This document shows, in pieces, positions 16,147 through 24,305 of a stretch of 46,547 nucleotides of DNA. The translations under genes and the position numbers were made by a program. Position 1 is the first letter of the stretch, and each line of letters begins with the position of its first letter. The stretch lies in the NCBI RefSeq assembly GCF_000739775.1, contig NZ_BBJH01000042.1, forward strand, positions 1 to 46,547, read 5' to 3'. Under the pieces are notes generated by a model. That model saw nothing but the letters and a program-made list of their open reading frames with translations, did no database searches and was not told the origin of the DNA. This DNA is from Paraburkholderia heleia NBRC 101817 (GTDB lineage: Bacteria; Pseudomonadota; Gammaproteobacteria; Burkholderiales; Burkholderiaceae).

Positions 16147-16881
16147 TCACTGGCGCAGCTCCGCAACGAAGTCGTAATAGCCGTCGCGGCAATAGGTGTC
16201 GGTCAGCTCGATGGCGCGCTGATCGGCGGAAAAGCCCACGCGCGTGATGACGAGCAGCGCGGCGCGCGGCTCGACGCCCATCAGCGCGGCGATCTCGCCC
16301 GTCGCGTTGACCGCGCGAAAGTGCTGCAGGGCGCGCACCACGGGTACGCGGCGCTGCTCCAGATACGCATACAGCGAGCCCTCGATGGCTTGCGGTTCCG
16401 GCACGATCGATACCGGCAGCGCCGAATGCTCGACCGCCATCACGGTGCCGTCGGCGCGCCGCAGGCGGCGCAGGCTCGCGACCGAAGCGCCCGGCGAGAG
16501 GCCGAGCTGCACGATCTCCTCGCGATGCGCGGGCCGCACCTCGCGCGCGAGCCACACCGAGTCGGGCGTGAAGCCGCGCTGCTCCATTTTCTTCGTGAAG
16601 CCCGTGAGGCGCGAAAGCGGATCTTCCACGCGCGGCGTGATGAAGCTGCCCGCGCCGCGCGCGCGCCGGATCAGCCCCTGTTCCACGAGCAGCTCGATCG
16701 CCTTGCGCGCGGTGATGCGCGACACGCCGATGGCGTCCGACAGGGTGCGCTCCGACGGCAGCGCCTCGCCGGCCGACCACACGCCGCAGTGAATGGCCGT
16801 GGCAAGGTTGCGCGCCAGCTGCAGATAGAGCGGCGTCACATTGCGCGCATCGGGCATCAGGGCAGACCAACGGGTTTCCAT
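16147..16881 (-). CDS. nagR: GntR/HutC-family transcriptional regulator of the nag operon
   Basis: The 244-residue protein has an N-terminal winged helix (PLYLQLARNLATAIHCGVWSAGEALPSERTLSDAIGVSRITARKAIELL) and a UTRA effector domain (SLRRLRRADGTVMAVEHSALP, ELTDTYCRDGYYDFVAEL). Family members in GlcNAc operons are repressors relieved by phosphorylated amino sugars. The start is the ATG 16879-16881; more upstream starts up to 16995 would overlap the promoter and are unlikely. It is the first gene of the operon, so autoregulation is likely. Confidence 0.88.
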   Translation of the reverse strand: METRWSALMPDARNVTPLYLQLARNLATAIHCGVWSAGEALPSERTLSDAIGVSRITARKAIELLVEQGLIRRARGAGSFITPRVEDPLSRLTGFTKKMEQRGFTPDSVWLAREVRPAHREEIVQLGLSPGASVASLRRLRRADGTVMAVEHSALPVSIVPEPQAIEGSLYAYLEQRRVPVVRALQHFRAVNATGEIAALMGVEPRAALLVITRVGFSADQRAIELTDTYCRDGYYDFVAELRQ

Positions 16882-16980
16882 GGACTTGGCGGCAGCGGTT
16901 GGACGATCGTGGAGGGGCCGGACGGGCATGCTACGCGGCAGTGCCGGTTGTGCAGATTGGTCCGGTGCGAATGCGAGCCC

Positions 16981-17008
16981 ATTATATAACCACAATAAGA
17001 CCAGTCAA
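16981..17008 (-). promoter_or_regulatory. Promoter of the nagR-nagA-deaminase-nagF-nagE operon
   Basis: On the minus strand TTGACT (17003-17008) and a perfect TATAAT (16981-16986) are 16 bp apart. The spacer contains TGGTCTTAT and TGTGGTTAT, two similar half-site-like words that may be bound by the GntR regulator. Transcription would begin near 16974, some 93 bases before the chosen nagR start. Confidence 0.65.
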
Positions 17009-17251
17009 CAGGTGCCGCCCTGCCTCGGAGCACTAAAAAATATCCTTAAAAATCAATCTATTACACGACAATACAACGCTCCGGTGAGAGGCAATCCGAT
17101 ATCAGGATTTACCCTGGAGAGGCACCACGATGGGATCAAGGCGGCATCAACAGGTTATTTGACATAGCCCACCGTAGGACCGCCATAGGACCAGGACGCG
17201 ACTTCGGCAGGACAGAACGCGTGGATCCCGATAGTGCAGTGCACGCGCAAT
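17009..17251. other. Intergenic stretch between nag promoter and metQ terminator
   Basis: Nothing gene-like is visible. The segment 17030-17080 is unusually A/T-rich for this genome and may contribute upstream-element character to the nag promoter. Confidence 0.5.
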
Positions 17252-17282
17252 AAAAAACGCCGTGGCGCTCGCCACGGCGTTC
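17252..17282 (-). terminator. Intrinsic terminator of metQ
   Basis: On the minus strand AACGCCGTGGC and GCCACGGCGTT form an 11-bp stem with a four-base loop, followed by TTTTTATTG. It lies 57 bases after the metQ-like stop codon. Confidence 0.93.
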
Positions 17283-17338
17283 GGGTCCTGCTGGTTCTTG
17301 CGTCGATTGGACGCAGGCTGCCGCTTCTCGAAGGTCCC

Positions 17339-18151
17339 TTAGAACGACGGAACCATCGAGCCCTTGAACTCGTTCTTGATGAACTGGCGCACGTCTTCCG
17401 ACTGGTACGCGGCAACCAGCTTCTTCACCCACGGCTTGTCCTTGTCCTGGGTGCGAACGGCGATCAGATTCGCGTACGGGCTGTGAATGTCCTCGATTGC
17501 GATGGCGTCTTTGGTCGGCTGCAGGCCGGCCGCGAGTGCGTAGTTCGTGTTGATCACGGCGGCGTCCACGTCGCCGAGCGCGCGCGGCAGCTGTGCGGCG
17601 TCGAGTTCGACGAGCTTGATCTTCTTCTGGTTTTCGGCGACGTCGAGCGGCGTCGCGTTATTGCCGTTGGTGCCCGCGCCAGCGCGCAACTTGATCAGGC
17701 CCTTGCTTTGCAGGAGCAGCAGCGCGCGGTTTTCGTTCGACGGGTCGTTCGGCACGGCGACCTTCGCGCCCTGCGGCAGCTCGTTCAGGGATTTGAGCTT
17801 TTTCGAGTACACGCCAATGGGCGAGATGTACGTGAGGCCCGCGTTCACGAGCTTGTAGCCGCGCTGCTTGATCTGGCTGTCGAGATACGGGCCGGTCTGG
17901 AAGCTGTTGGCGTCGAGGTCGCCGGCGTCGAGCGCGGCGTTCGGCTGCACGTAGTCGTTGAATTCGACGACCTTGACGTTCAGGCCTTCGCGCCTGGCAA
18001 CCTTCTGGACGACGGCCCAGACTTGCGCGTCCGGACCTGCAACGGTGCCGACCTTGATGACCTGGTCGTCGGCGCGTGCGCCGAGGCTGGCTGCAAGCGT
18101 GGTGGCGGCTACGCCGGCGAGGAGTGCTTTAATCAGATTTCTGCGCTGCAT
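17339..18151 (-). CDS. metQ: MetQ/NlpA-family ABC-transporter substrate-binding protein
   Basis: The 270-residue protein belongs to the methionine-binding (MetQ) family: IKVGTVAGPDAQVW, FNDYVQPNAALDAGDLDANSFQ, GVYSKKLKSLNELPQGAKVAVPNDPSNENRAL, and INTNYALAAGL. It begins with a Sec-type signal peptide (MQRRNLIKALLAGVAATTLAASLGARA), but no cysteine lies near the cleavage site, so unlike classical MetQ it should be a soluble periplasmic protein. No metN or metI lies beside it and no SAM riboswitch is recognised upstream, so it may serve a transporter encoded elsewhere. Methionine as ligand is a family inference. Confidence 0.88.
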   Translation of the reverse strand: MQRRNLIKALLAGVAATTLAASLGARADDQVIKVGTVAGPDAQVWAVVQKVARREGLNVKVVEFNDYVQPNAALDAGDLDANSFQTGPYLDSQIKQRGYKLVNAGLTYISPIGVYSKKLKSLNELPQGAKVAVPNDPSNENRALLLLQSKGLIKLRAGAGTNGNNATPLDVAENQKKIKLVELDAAQLPRALGDVDAAVINTNYALAAGLQPTKDAIAIEDIHSPYANLIAVRTQDKDKPWVKKLVAAYQSEDVRQFIKNEFKGSMVPSF

Positions 18152-18306
18152 GAAGATGATGTTCCTGCGTGGTTTTGGTGTTGCTCCGATTCCGCGGCGT
18201 TGTGCGCCGTCTGCCGGACGATATAAATCGTCTCATATGGAACCGGTTGCCGGAAATAATGAATTCGCATACTGGTATGCCCGCGCAGCCTTGAAGCGCG
18301 CGGCAC

Positions 18307-18330
18307 GTGTTCGCCTCTCGAGGCGAACAC
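18307..18330. other. Perfect hairpin downstream of the SCO gene
   Basis: GTGTTCGCCT (18307-18316), CTCG loop, AGGCGAACAC (18321-18330). It lies just after the SCO stop codon and has no T-run, so it could be a weak terminator or a 3'-end-protecting stem of the cta transcript. Confidence 0.5.
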
Positions 18331-18342
18331 GCCGGGCGTCCC

Positions 18343-18984
18343 TTAGTCGGGATTCAAGCCGAGGAGGATCTTCAGATCGTGCAGCCAGGGCGTGACGCCC
18401 TGCCCGTCGCGCGCAAAGAGGCGCAGCTTGCCGGTCGTGTCGAACACGTAGCTCGCCGCGGTGTGGTCCATCGTGTAGCTATCCGGCGTGTTGCCGGGAA
18501 CCTTCGCGTAGTACACGCGGAAATCCTTCGCCACCTGCTTGAGCTGGTCCTCGCTGGCCGGGCGCAGCCCAATGAAGGCCGGATTGAACGCGGCCGTGTA
18601 CTGGCTCAGGATCTGCGGCGTGTCGCGCTCGGGATCGACGGTGACGAACAGCACCTGCACGCGCTTCGCCGCATCGGGTCCCAACTGCTGGAGCGCCTGC
18701 GAAAGCTCGGCCATGGTGGTCGGGCAAACGTCCGGACAGTGCGTGTAACCGAAGAACAGCACGACCACCTTGTCCTTGAAGTCGGCGAGCGTGCGCGTCT
18801 TGCCGCTGGTGTCGGGCAATGCGAAGTCCTTGCCGAACTGCGTATTGCCGGTGATGTCGAGGTTCGAGAACGAGGGCGGCTGCTGGCCGCAGCCCTCGAG
18901 AACCAGCGTGCCGCCGAGTGCGCCTGCAGCGGCAAGCGCGACGACCGTGGCGCGCGCCAGGCGCGCAAGCGTGCGGTGGGCCAT
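18343..18984 (-). CDS. SCO1/SenC-family copper chaperone
   Basis: SCO proteins deliver copper to the CuA site of cytochrome oxidase subunit II on the periplasmic side. This 213-residue protein has a hydrophobic N-terminus with a possible lipobox ending at Cys32 (LVLEGC), a thioredoxin fold, the copper-binding CPDVC, and the distal His in MDHTAASYVFD. The start ATG 18984 lies four bases after the ctaB stop, so it is the last gene of the heme/copper assembly group. The non-ideal lipobox leaves lipoprotein versus membrane anchor open. Confidence 0.93.
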   Translation of the reverse strand: MAHRTLARLARATVVALAAAGALGGTLVLEGCGQQPPSFSNLDITGNTQFGKDFALPDTSGKTRTLADFKDKVVVLFFGYTHCPDVCPTTMAELSQALQQLGPDAAKRVQVLFVTVDPERDTPQILSQYTAAFNPAFIGLRPASEDQLKQVAKDFRVYYAKVPGNTPDSYTMDHTAASYVFDTTGKLRLFARDGQGVTPWLHDLKILLGLNPD

Positions 18985-18988
18985 GTCG

Positions 18989-19903
18989 TTACGCCGCGAT
19001 GAGCGCATGCACGTAATGATCGACGAGCAGCGCCACGAACAGCAACGAGAGGTAGACGATCGAATAGCGGAAAGTCTTGCGCGCCAGTGCATCGGAATAC
19101 TCGACGTAGATCTTCCAGGCGTAGGCGAGGAACACAGCGCCGAGCAGCACGGCCGCAGCCAGATACAGCACGCCGCTCATGCCCGAGATGTACGGCATCA
19201 GCGTGACCGCGAAGAGGATCACGGTGTAGAGCAGGATGTGCAGACGCGTGTACTTTTCGCCGTGGGTATTCGGGAGCATCGGCAGGCCCGCGTTTTCGTA
19301 GTCCTTGCGGCGGTAGAGCGCGAGCGCCCAGAAGTGCGGCGGCGTCCACACGAAAATGATGAGCACGAGAATCCAGGCGTCGCCGGGCACGTGGCCAGTC
19401 ACCGCGGCCCAGCCGAGCGCCGGCGGCATGGCGCCCGAGGCGCCGCCGATCACGATGTTCTGCGGCGTGGCCGGCTTGAGCAGCAGCGTGTAGATGATCG
19501 CGTAGCCAATGAAGGTCGCGACCGTGAGCCACATGGTGAGCGGATTGGTGAACGTGTACAGCACCCACATGCCGAGGCCGCCGATCACCGCCGAGAAGAT
19601 CAGGATCTGGGTGCTCGTGATCTCGCCGCGCGCCGAAGGACGCCAGGCAGTGCGACGCATGCGCGCATCCACCTTTTGCTCGACCAGACAGTTGATCGCG
19701 AAAGCCGCACCGGCCGTGAGCCAGATGCCGACGGTGCCGCCGATCAGCTGCTTCCAGGGCACCATGCCCGGCACGGCGAGGAACATGCCGATGACGGCGC
19801 AAAACACGGCGAGTTGCGTGACGCGCGGCTTGGTGAGCGCGAGATATTGGGAAATCCGGCTACCGGGCCTGCCAGGATTTTGGGATAGGGTTGTACTTTC
19901 CAT
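18989..19903 (-). CDS. ctaB: Protoheme IX farnesyltransferase (heme O synthase)
   Basis: CtaB/CyoE converts heme B to heme O, the precursor of heme A for the aa3 oxidase. The 304-residue polytopic protein shows YLALTKPRVTQLAVF, INCLVEQKVDARMRRTAWRP (the prenyl-diphosphate site) and IFVWTPPHFWALALYRRKDYENAGLPMLP. It follows ctaA by only 9 bases and precedes the SCO gene by 4, so the three are co-transcribed. Confidence 0.96.
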   Translation of the reverse strand: MESTTLSQNPGRPGSRISQYLALTKPRVTQLAVFCAVIGMFLAVPGMVPWKQLIGGTVGIWLTAGAAFAINCLVEQKVDARMRRTAWRPSARGEITSTQILIFSAVIGGLGMWVLYTFTNPLTMWLTVATFIGYAIIYTLLLKPATPQNIVIGGASGAMPPALGWAAVTGHVPGDAWILVLIIFVWTPPHFWALALYRRKDYENAGLPMLPNTHGEKYTRLHILLYTVILFAVTLMPYISGMSGVLYLAAAVLLGAVFLAYAWKIYVEYSDALARKTFRYSIVYLSLLFVALLVDHYVHALIAA

Positions 19904-19912
19904 AGGGCGGGA

Positions 19913-21022
19913 TCACACCGCAGCGGTGTCGCGCGCTGGGAGAACGGCGCGGCCGGGGCGGCTACAAGCAATTCGAAAGTTTAGCACGACGACCAAAAGC
20001 AGCAGGATCGCCGCGCCACCGTTGTGCGCCACTGCGACGGGCAGCGGCCACTGCAGCACGATGTTGGAAAGCCCAGTCAAAAACTGGATAAAGATGACGA
20101 TAATGATCCAGTTTGCCGGGCGTCGCAGCGAGACATAGCGTCGCAACTTGAGGGCGAACCATACCAGATAAGCGATCACCACGAACGCGAACGTACGGTG
20201 CGTCCAGTGGATCGCGACGAGCGCGTCCTGCGTGATCACGTCGCCGTTGCCGTCCATGCCGAGCGCGCGCCACAGGTGGAAGCCGTGATGGAAATCCATC
20301 GGCGGAATCCACGCGCCGTTGCAGGTCGGGAAGTCGGTGCAGGCGAGCACCGCGTAGTTCGTGCTCACCCAGCCGCCCAGCGCGATCTGCAAAACGAGCA
20401 GCCCAAGCGCCGCCAGCGCGGCCACGCGCCAGCGCGCGGCATCGGGCTCGTATGCGGGCAGCGGCGTCATGCGCGCGCCGAGCCACGCGAGCGAGCCAAG
20501 CAGCGTGAGGCCGAGCAGGAGGTGCGTGGTGACGATGACGGGCTGCAGTTTCATCGTCACCGTCCACGCGCCGAACACGCCCTGCACGAGGATCAGCCCG
20601 AGCAGCGCGGTAGGCCACCACGGCGACACATGCAGCGGCAGGCGCTTGATGCGCGCGCGCCAGGCGATCGCCATCTGCGCGATGATCAGGACACCGATCG
20701 CCATGGCGAAATAGCGGTGGATCATCTCGATCCACGCCTTCGTCATGCTCACGGGGCCGCTCGGCATGGCGAGATGCGCCGCGGCAATCTGCGCATGCGC
20801 GATAAACGGCGAGGACGTGCCATAGCAGCCCGGCCAGTCAGGACAGCCGAGGCCCGAGTCGGTCAGGCGCGTGAAGCCGCCGAACATCACGAGGTCGAGC
20901 GTCATGAACGTCGTGAGCCACACGAGCTTGCGAAACTTGTCGTCGTCGGCCTTCACCCAGACCCACGAGAGCGGCAGCAACGCGATGCACAGGCCAATCA
21001 GGCCCAGCTCCAGGATAAACAT
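19913..21022 (-). CDS. ctaA: Heme A synthase (COX15/CtaA family)
   Basis: CtaA oxidises heme O to heme A. The 369-residue protein has about eight membrane helices and the conserved GGFTRLTDSGLGCPDWPGCYG with its cysteine pair, IHRYFAMAIGVL, VVTTHLLLGL and IHWTHRTFAFVV with heme-ligating histidines. It sits between the SCO-like gene and ctaB, giving the two steps of heme A formation side by side. Confidence 0.95.
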   Translation of the reverse strand: MFILELGLIGLCIALLPLSWVWVKADDDKFRKLVWLTTFMTLDLVMFGGFTRLTDSGLGCPDWPGCYGTSSPFIAHAQIAAAHLAMPSGPVSMTKAWIEMIHRYFAMAIGVLIIAQMAIAWRARIKRLPLHVSPWWPTALLGLILVQGVFGAWTVTMKLQPVIVTTHLLLGLTLLGSLAWLGARMTPLPAYEPDAARWRVAALAALGLLVLQIALGGWVSTNYAVLACTDFPTCNGAWIPPMDFHHGFHLWRALGMDGNGDVITQDALVAIHWTHRTFAFVVIAYLVWFALKLRRYVSLRRPANWIIIVIFIQFLTGLSNIVLQWPLPVAVAHNGGAAILLLLVVVLNFRIACSRPGRAVLPARDTAAV

Positions 21023-21060
21023 CTCTCTTACTCTTCTCTGTCAAACTCGCGCTGCGCACC

Positions 21061-21717
21061 TTAACCGATGCGGGACCACTTGAGCAGTTTAGTGACGTCT
21101 TGTTTGATTTTCGACGGGTCGGCGTGTGCCGGGAATCGCATCATCAGATTGCCGTTCGGATCGACCAGATAGATGTGGTCGGTATCTTTCGTCGTCGGCG
21201 TGGCGGGCAGCCACGCGGCGACGGCGACCGGATCGGCGCGCAGCATGCGCGTGTCCGCGTAGGCGCCCTTCACCTTCGCGGGGACGCCTGCGTCGTCGGT
21301 GCGCAGCCAGACCGTGACGATGCGCTCGCGCTCCGGGCCCTGCGTCGCGCGCACCTGGCGCATGAAATAGAGCTTCGTCACGCAGGCTTCGCCGCAGTCG
21401 CCGCCGTTCACCGAGATCATCAGCCAGCGGCCCTTGAACGAGGCGAGCGGCACCTCGTGACCGTCGTCGCCCGTCACCATGAGCGCGCCGGGAATGGGCC
21501 GCTGCGGCTCGATGAGCGCGCCATAGCTCGTCGTGCCGCCCTTCGGCTTGATCACGTAGTACGTAAAGTACGAGATCGCGATCGGCGCGCCGCAGATGAG
21601 CATGATGATGACGAGCGTCCAGCGGCCGCGCCGCTTTGCGTTCTTGTGCGCGTCCTTCTGCGCGGGCGTGGCGGCCGGCTGCGCGACCTGGGCGGAACGG
21701 GGGGATTGCGTCGACAC
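21061..21717 (-). CDS. SCO-like membrane-anchored thioredoxin-fold protein
   Basis: The 218-residue protein has one N-terminal membrane helix (WTLVIIMLICGAPIAISYFTYYVI) and a periplasmic domain. Although divergent, it keeps the SCO metal motif: Cys108 and Cys112 in GGDCGEACVTKL and His181 in DHIYLVDPNGNLMMRF, which lines up with the DHT...FD segment of the SCO protein 2 kb downstream. It is the gene between SURF1 and ctaA. A role in copper delivery or thiol redox for oxidase assembly is inferred from these residues and the operon; related genes are often labelled only as membrane proteins. Confidence 0.75.
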   Translation of the reverse strand: MSTQSPRSAQVAQPAATPAQKDAHKNAKRRGRWTLVIIMLICGAPIAISYFTYYVIKPKGGTTSYGALIEPQRPIPGALMVTGDDGHEVPLASFKGRWLMISVNGGDCGEACVTKLYFMRQVRATQGPERERIVTVWLRTDDAGVPAKVKGAYADTRMLRADPVAVAAWLPATPTTKDTDHIYLVDPNGNLMMRFPAHADPSKIKQDVTKLLKWSRIG

Positions 21718-21821
21718 TCTCGGGTAACCTCGCTTCTGTCGCTTTCAGTTGTCCATGTGCTGCAGGCGCAGCGCCCTTGTCCGGATCATGTAGAGATGCG
21801 ATTGATTCGTCCGATGGATCA

Positions 21822-22628
21822 TCAGGCGTCCTTCGCGCTGCCTGTGTCTTGCCTTCCGGGCGCTTCGCCGTGCCGCCCGGCTTTGCCTTCGGTGCGCGCT
21901 TTTGTCGCAGCGCTATCCGCAGCGTTTTTCGCAGCTTTACGGGCCGCAAACAGGCCGAAACCGAGGGCCGCGAGCGCCATGCCCCACCACTGGAGCATGT
22001 AGCCGTAGTTGCGCTCGACGTCCGTATCCGGCACCGGCCAATCGCGCACGAGCCCGTCCTTGAAGGCCGGCACGAAGCCGGTTTGCTGGATCACGAACGG
22101 TTGCAGCGGCAACCCGGTTTCCTCAGCGTAGGAAGCGACGCCGAGATTCTGCCGTATCTTCTGATGCGCTGCAGAGCCGCCCGCACCGAGTTCGAACGCG
22201 CGCGAGGCGTCCGCGCGCGCAATGCCCTCCACGACGACCGGCCCAGGCGGCGTGACATAGGGCGCGATCGCGGCGCGGTCGGCGATGTTGCGCGGCAGCC
22301 AGCCGCGATTGACCAGCACGTAGCCGCCGCCTTCGAGTTTAAACGGCATCACGACATAAAAACCCGGCTGATCGTTATACGGACGATTGTCGAGGTACAC
22401 CACGCGCCCGGGCAGGAAGGTGCCCGTCGCCCGCACACGATGGAACTCGATGTCCTTCAGCGCGAGCGGAGCGGCGCCCACCGGTAGCGGCGCAGACGAT
22501 TCGTACTGCGTGATTTGCGCCTGCAGCGCCTCCTTCTGATGCGCGCGGTCGCGCTGCCAGAAGCCGAGCCGGATCGTCACGGCCATCACGATCAGGATCA
22601 GCAGCGTGGGGACGAGCCGGATTTTCAT
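21822..22628 (-). CDS. SURF1-family cytochrome oxidase assembly protein
   Basis: SURF1 proteins bind heme A and help build subunit I of cytochrome c oxidase. The 268-residue protein has an N-terminal membrane helix (LVPTLLILIVMAVTIRLGFWQRDRA), the family segments GTFLPGRVVYLDNRPYNDQPGFYVV and VNRGWLPRN, and a C-terminal helix preceded by NYGYMLQWWGMALAALGF. A charged, Ala-rich tail follows. It lies upstream of the SCO-like gene and ctaA and is divergent from the twin-transmembrane gene. Confidence 0.92.
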   Translation of the reverse strand: MKIRLVPTLLILIVMAVTIRLGFWQRDRAHQKEALQAQITQYESSAPLPVGAAPLALKDIEFHRVRATGTFLPGRVVYLDNRPYNDQPGFYVVMPFKLEGGGYVLVNRGWLPRNIADRAAIAPYVTPPGPVVVEGIARADASRAFELGAGGSAAHQKIRQNLGVASYAEETGLPLQPFVIQQTGFVPAFKDGLVRDWPVPDTDVERNYGYMLQWWGMALAALGFGLFAARKAAKNAADSAATKARTEGKAGRHGEAPGRQDTGSAKDA

Positions 22629-22733
22629 TGGGCACGTCCGATGCGTGAGAGACCGGTGGTCGAGCCCCGCGCCACCCAGCGTGGTGCGATAATGAGACAG
22701 ACGTTTTCAGGCATGCCAAATTCCGTGAACTTC

Positions 22734-22943
22734 ATGCACATACTCGTCCCCGTTGCGTTCGCGCTGATCATCGCGAGCATGATCTCCGCGCTCTACTTCA
22801 TGATGCACGACCGGGGCCGCACCAAGCGGATGGTCTGGTCGCTCGCCACGCGCGTGGGACTTTCCATTTCGCTATTCCTGTTCATCCTGTTCGCGCACTG
22901 GATGGGCTGGATCCAGTCCACCGGGATTCCTTACGGCCGCTGA
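22734..22943 (+). CDS. Twin transmembrane protein (DUF2909 type)
   Basis: A 69-residue protein has two membrane helices (HILVPVAFALIIASMISALYF and GLSISLFLFILFAHWMGWI) joined by a basic MMHDRGRTKRM loop, and ends STGIPYGR. Small proteins of this form are common within beta- and gamma-proteobacterial cta clusters and their function is not known. It is the only plus-strand gene in the cluster. In-frame ATGs at 22713 and 22692 are alternative starts. Confidence 0.82.
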   Translation: MHILVPVAFALIIASMISALYFMMHDRGRTKRMVWSLATRVGLSISLFLFILFAHWMGWIQSTGIPYGR

Positions 22944-22997
22944 GCGCGGCTGGCCATCACCGGACACCGCCGCGCAAACCCCATTGCGGAAAACACA

Positions 22998-23029
22998 AGG
23001 CGCCGCGCCGACGAGGTCGGGCGGCGCCT
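22998..23029. terminator. Hairpin between convergent twin-TM gene and ctaE
   Basis: AGGCGCCGC (22998-23006) pairs with GCGGCGCCT (23021-23029), with an inner CCGAC/GTCGG stem. The T content after it is poor (GGTTTCATT), so termination is likely but not certain. It lies between the stop codons of two convergent genes. Confidence 0.65.
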
Positions 23030-23078
23030 GGTTTCATTCGCGTCTCACGCGCCGCGATGCGCGCGGCGCACCCCTGCA

Positions 23079-23936
23079 TCACAGCCAGTACACGACGACG
23101 TAGAGGCCGAGCCACACCACGTCAACGAAGTGCCAGTACCATGCCGCGCCTTCGAATGCGAAGTGATGCTCCGCGGTGAAGTGGCCGCGAATGAGCCGGA
23201 TCATCACGACAGTCAGCATCGTGCCGCCCAGGAACACGTGGAAGCCGTGGAAGCCCGTGAGCAGGAAGAACGTCGAACCGTAGATGCCCGAGGCGAGCGT
23301 GAGGTTCAGTTCGTTGTAAGCGTGGATGTATTCGAACGCCTGCAGGAAGAGGAAGCACACTCCCAGCACGATCGTCGCGGCGAGCCAGGCGATGGCCTTC
23401 GAGCGATGGTTGTCGCGCAGCGCGTGGTGCGAAACCGTGAGCGTCGCGCCCGAGGAAAGCAGCAGCGCCGTGTTGATGGTCGGCACGGGCCACGGCGTCA
23501 TCGAGCGGAAGTGCGAGACCAGCGCCGCGGGACCGTTGTTCGGCCAGACGGCCGAGAAGTCCGGCCAGATCAGCTTGTAGTCGAGGCTGCCGAGCTGATG
23601 CAGGGCGATCGCGCGTGCGTAGAAGAGCGCGCCGAAGAACGCGCCGAAGAACATCACTTCCGAGAAGATGAACCAGCTCATGCTCCACCGGTATGACACG
23701 TCGACACGCTTGCCGTACATGCCGCCCTCGGATTCGGCGATGGCGTCGCCGAACCAGTGCCACAGCGTGAAGAGCAGCCATAGCAGGCCGGCGAGCACGC
23801 CGATCGGCGCCCACGACTCGCCGTTGATCCACGAAGCGAGCGACGCGAGCATGACCAGAAGCCCAATGGACGCGCTGATCGGGTGCCGCGACGGGTGCGG
23901 TACGAAGTAGTACGGGCTATCGTTTTGGCCGCTCAT
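23079..23936 (-). CDS. ctaE: Cytochrome c oxidase subunit III
   Basis: The 285-residue subunit has seven membrane helices and the family marks YYFVPHPSRHPISASIG, WHWFGDAIAESEGGMYGK, RWSMSWFIFSEVMFFGAFF, LLSSGATLTVSHHAL, TGFHGFHVFLGGTML and AAWYWHFVDVVWLGLYVVVYWL. It supports subunit I of the aa3 oxidase and binds lipid. It follows the DUF2970 gene in the operon. Confidence 0.97.
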   Translation of the reverse strand: MSGQNDSPYYFVPHPSRHPISASIGLLVMLASLASWINGESWAPIGVLAGLLWLLFTLWHWFGDAIAESEGGMYGKRVDVSYRWSMSWFIFSEVMFFGAFFGALFYARAIALHQLGSLDYKLIWPDFSAVWPNNGPAALVSHFRSMTPWPVPTINTALLLSSGATLTVSHHALRDNHRSKAIAWLAATIVLGVCFLFLQAFEYIHAYNELNLTLASGIYGSTFFLLTGFHGFHVFLGGTMLTVVMIRLIRGHFTAEHHFAFEGAAWYWHFVDVVWLGLYVVVYWL

Positions 23937-24040
23937 GCCAGTTTCTCCAGTTTCCAGTTGCTCCGGACTTCGCCGGCCGCATTGATCCGGGTGTGTCCTC
24001 GTTATTCACTGCATCGCGCGCGGCGTGGCGCGCGAAAAGC

Positions 24041-24262
24041 TCATCCCACCACCGCGTGCACGATCAGCAGCAGCACGACGATGAACAGCACCGCACCGAC
24101 GATGCCCGCGATGATCAACTGCACAGGGTGCAGGTTCGCGGCGTCGTCTTCGAGGTCGGCGCGCTTGCGCACGCCGAGAAAGGACCACGCCACCGCTTTC
24201 ATCACCTGCAGGATGCCGCCCTTCTTCTTCGCCGGCCCTGCACCGCCGCGTTCGTCGCTCAT
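24041..24262 (-). CDS. DUF2970-domain small membrane protein
   Basis: The 73-residue protein has a charged N-terminus, the motif VMKAVAWSFLGVRKRADLEDD and a single C-terminal membrane helix (LIIAGIVGAVLFIVVLLLIVHAVV). Its place between ctaG and ctaE suggests a link to oxidase assembly; no biochemical role is known to me. Confidence 0.85.
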   Translation of the reverse strand: MSDERGGAGPAKKKGGILQVMKAVAWSFLGVRKRADLEDDAANLHPVQLIIAGIVGAVLFIVVLLLIVHAVVG

Positions 24263-24305
24263 GCGCCTTTCGCCTCCTGGCCTCGTTGATCCCGGCGCCG
24301 AAGCC

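Noticed and set aside
17009..17251. Possible small RNA or gene in the A/T-rich gap
   Set aside because: No frame with coding character, and the only terminator-like stem belongs to metQ. Not enough to call an RNA.
18152..18306. SAM riboswitch or S-box upstream of metQ
   Set aside because: I could not find the conserved stem motifs of known SAM riboswitches in the short leader.
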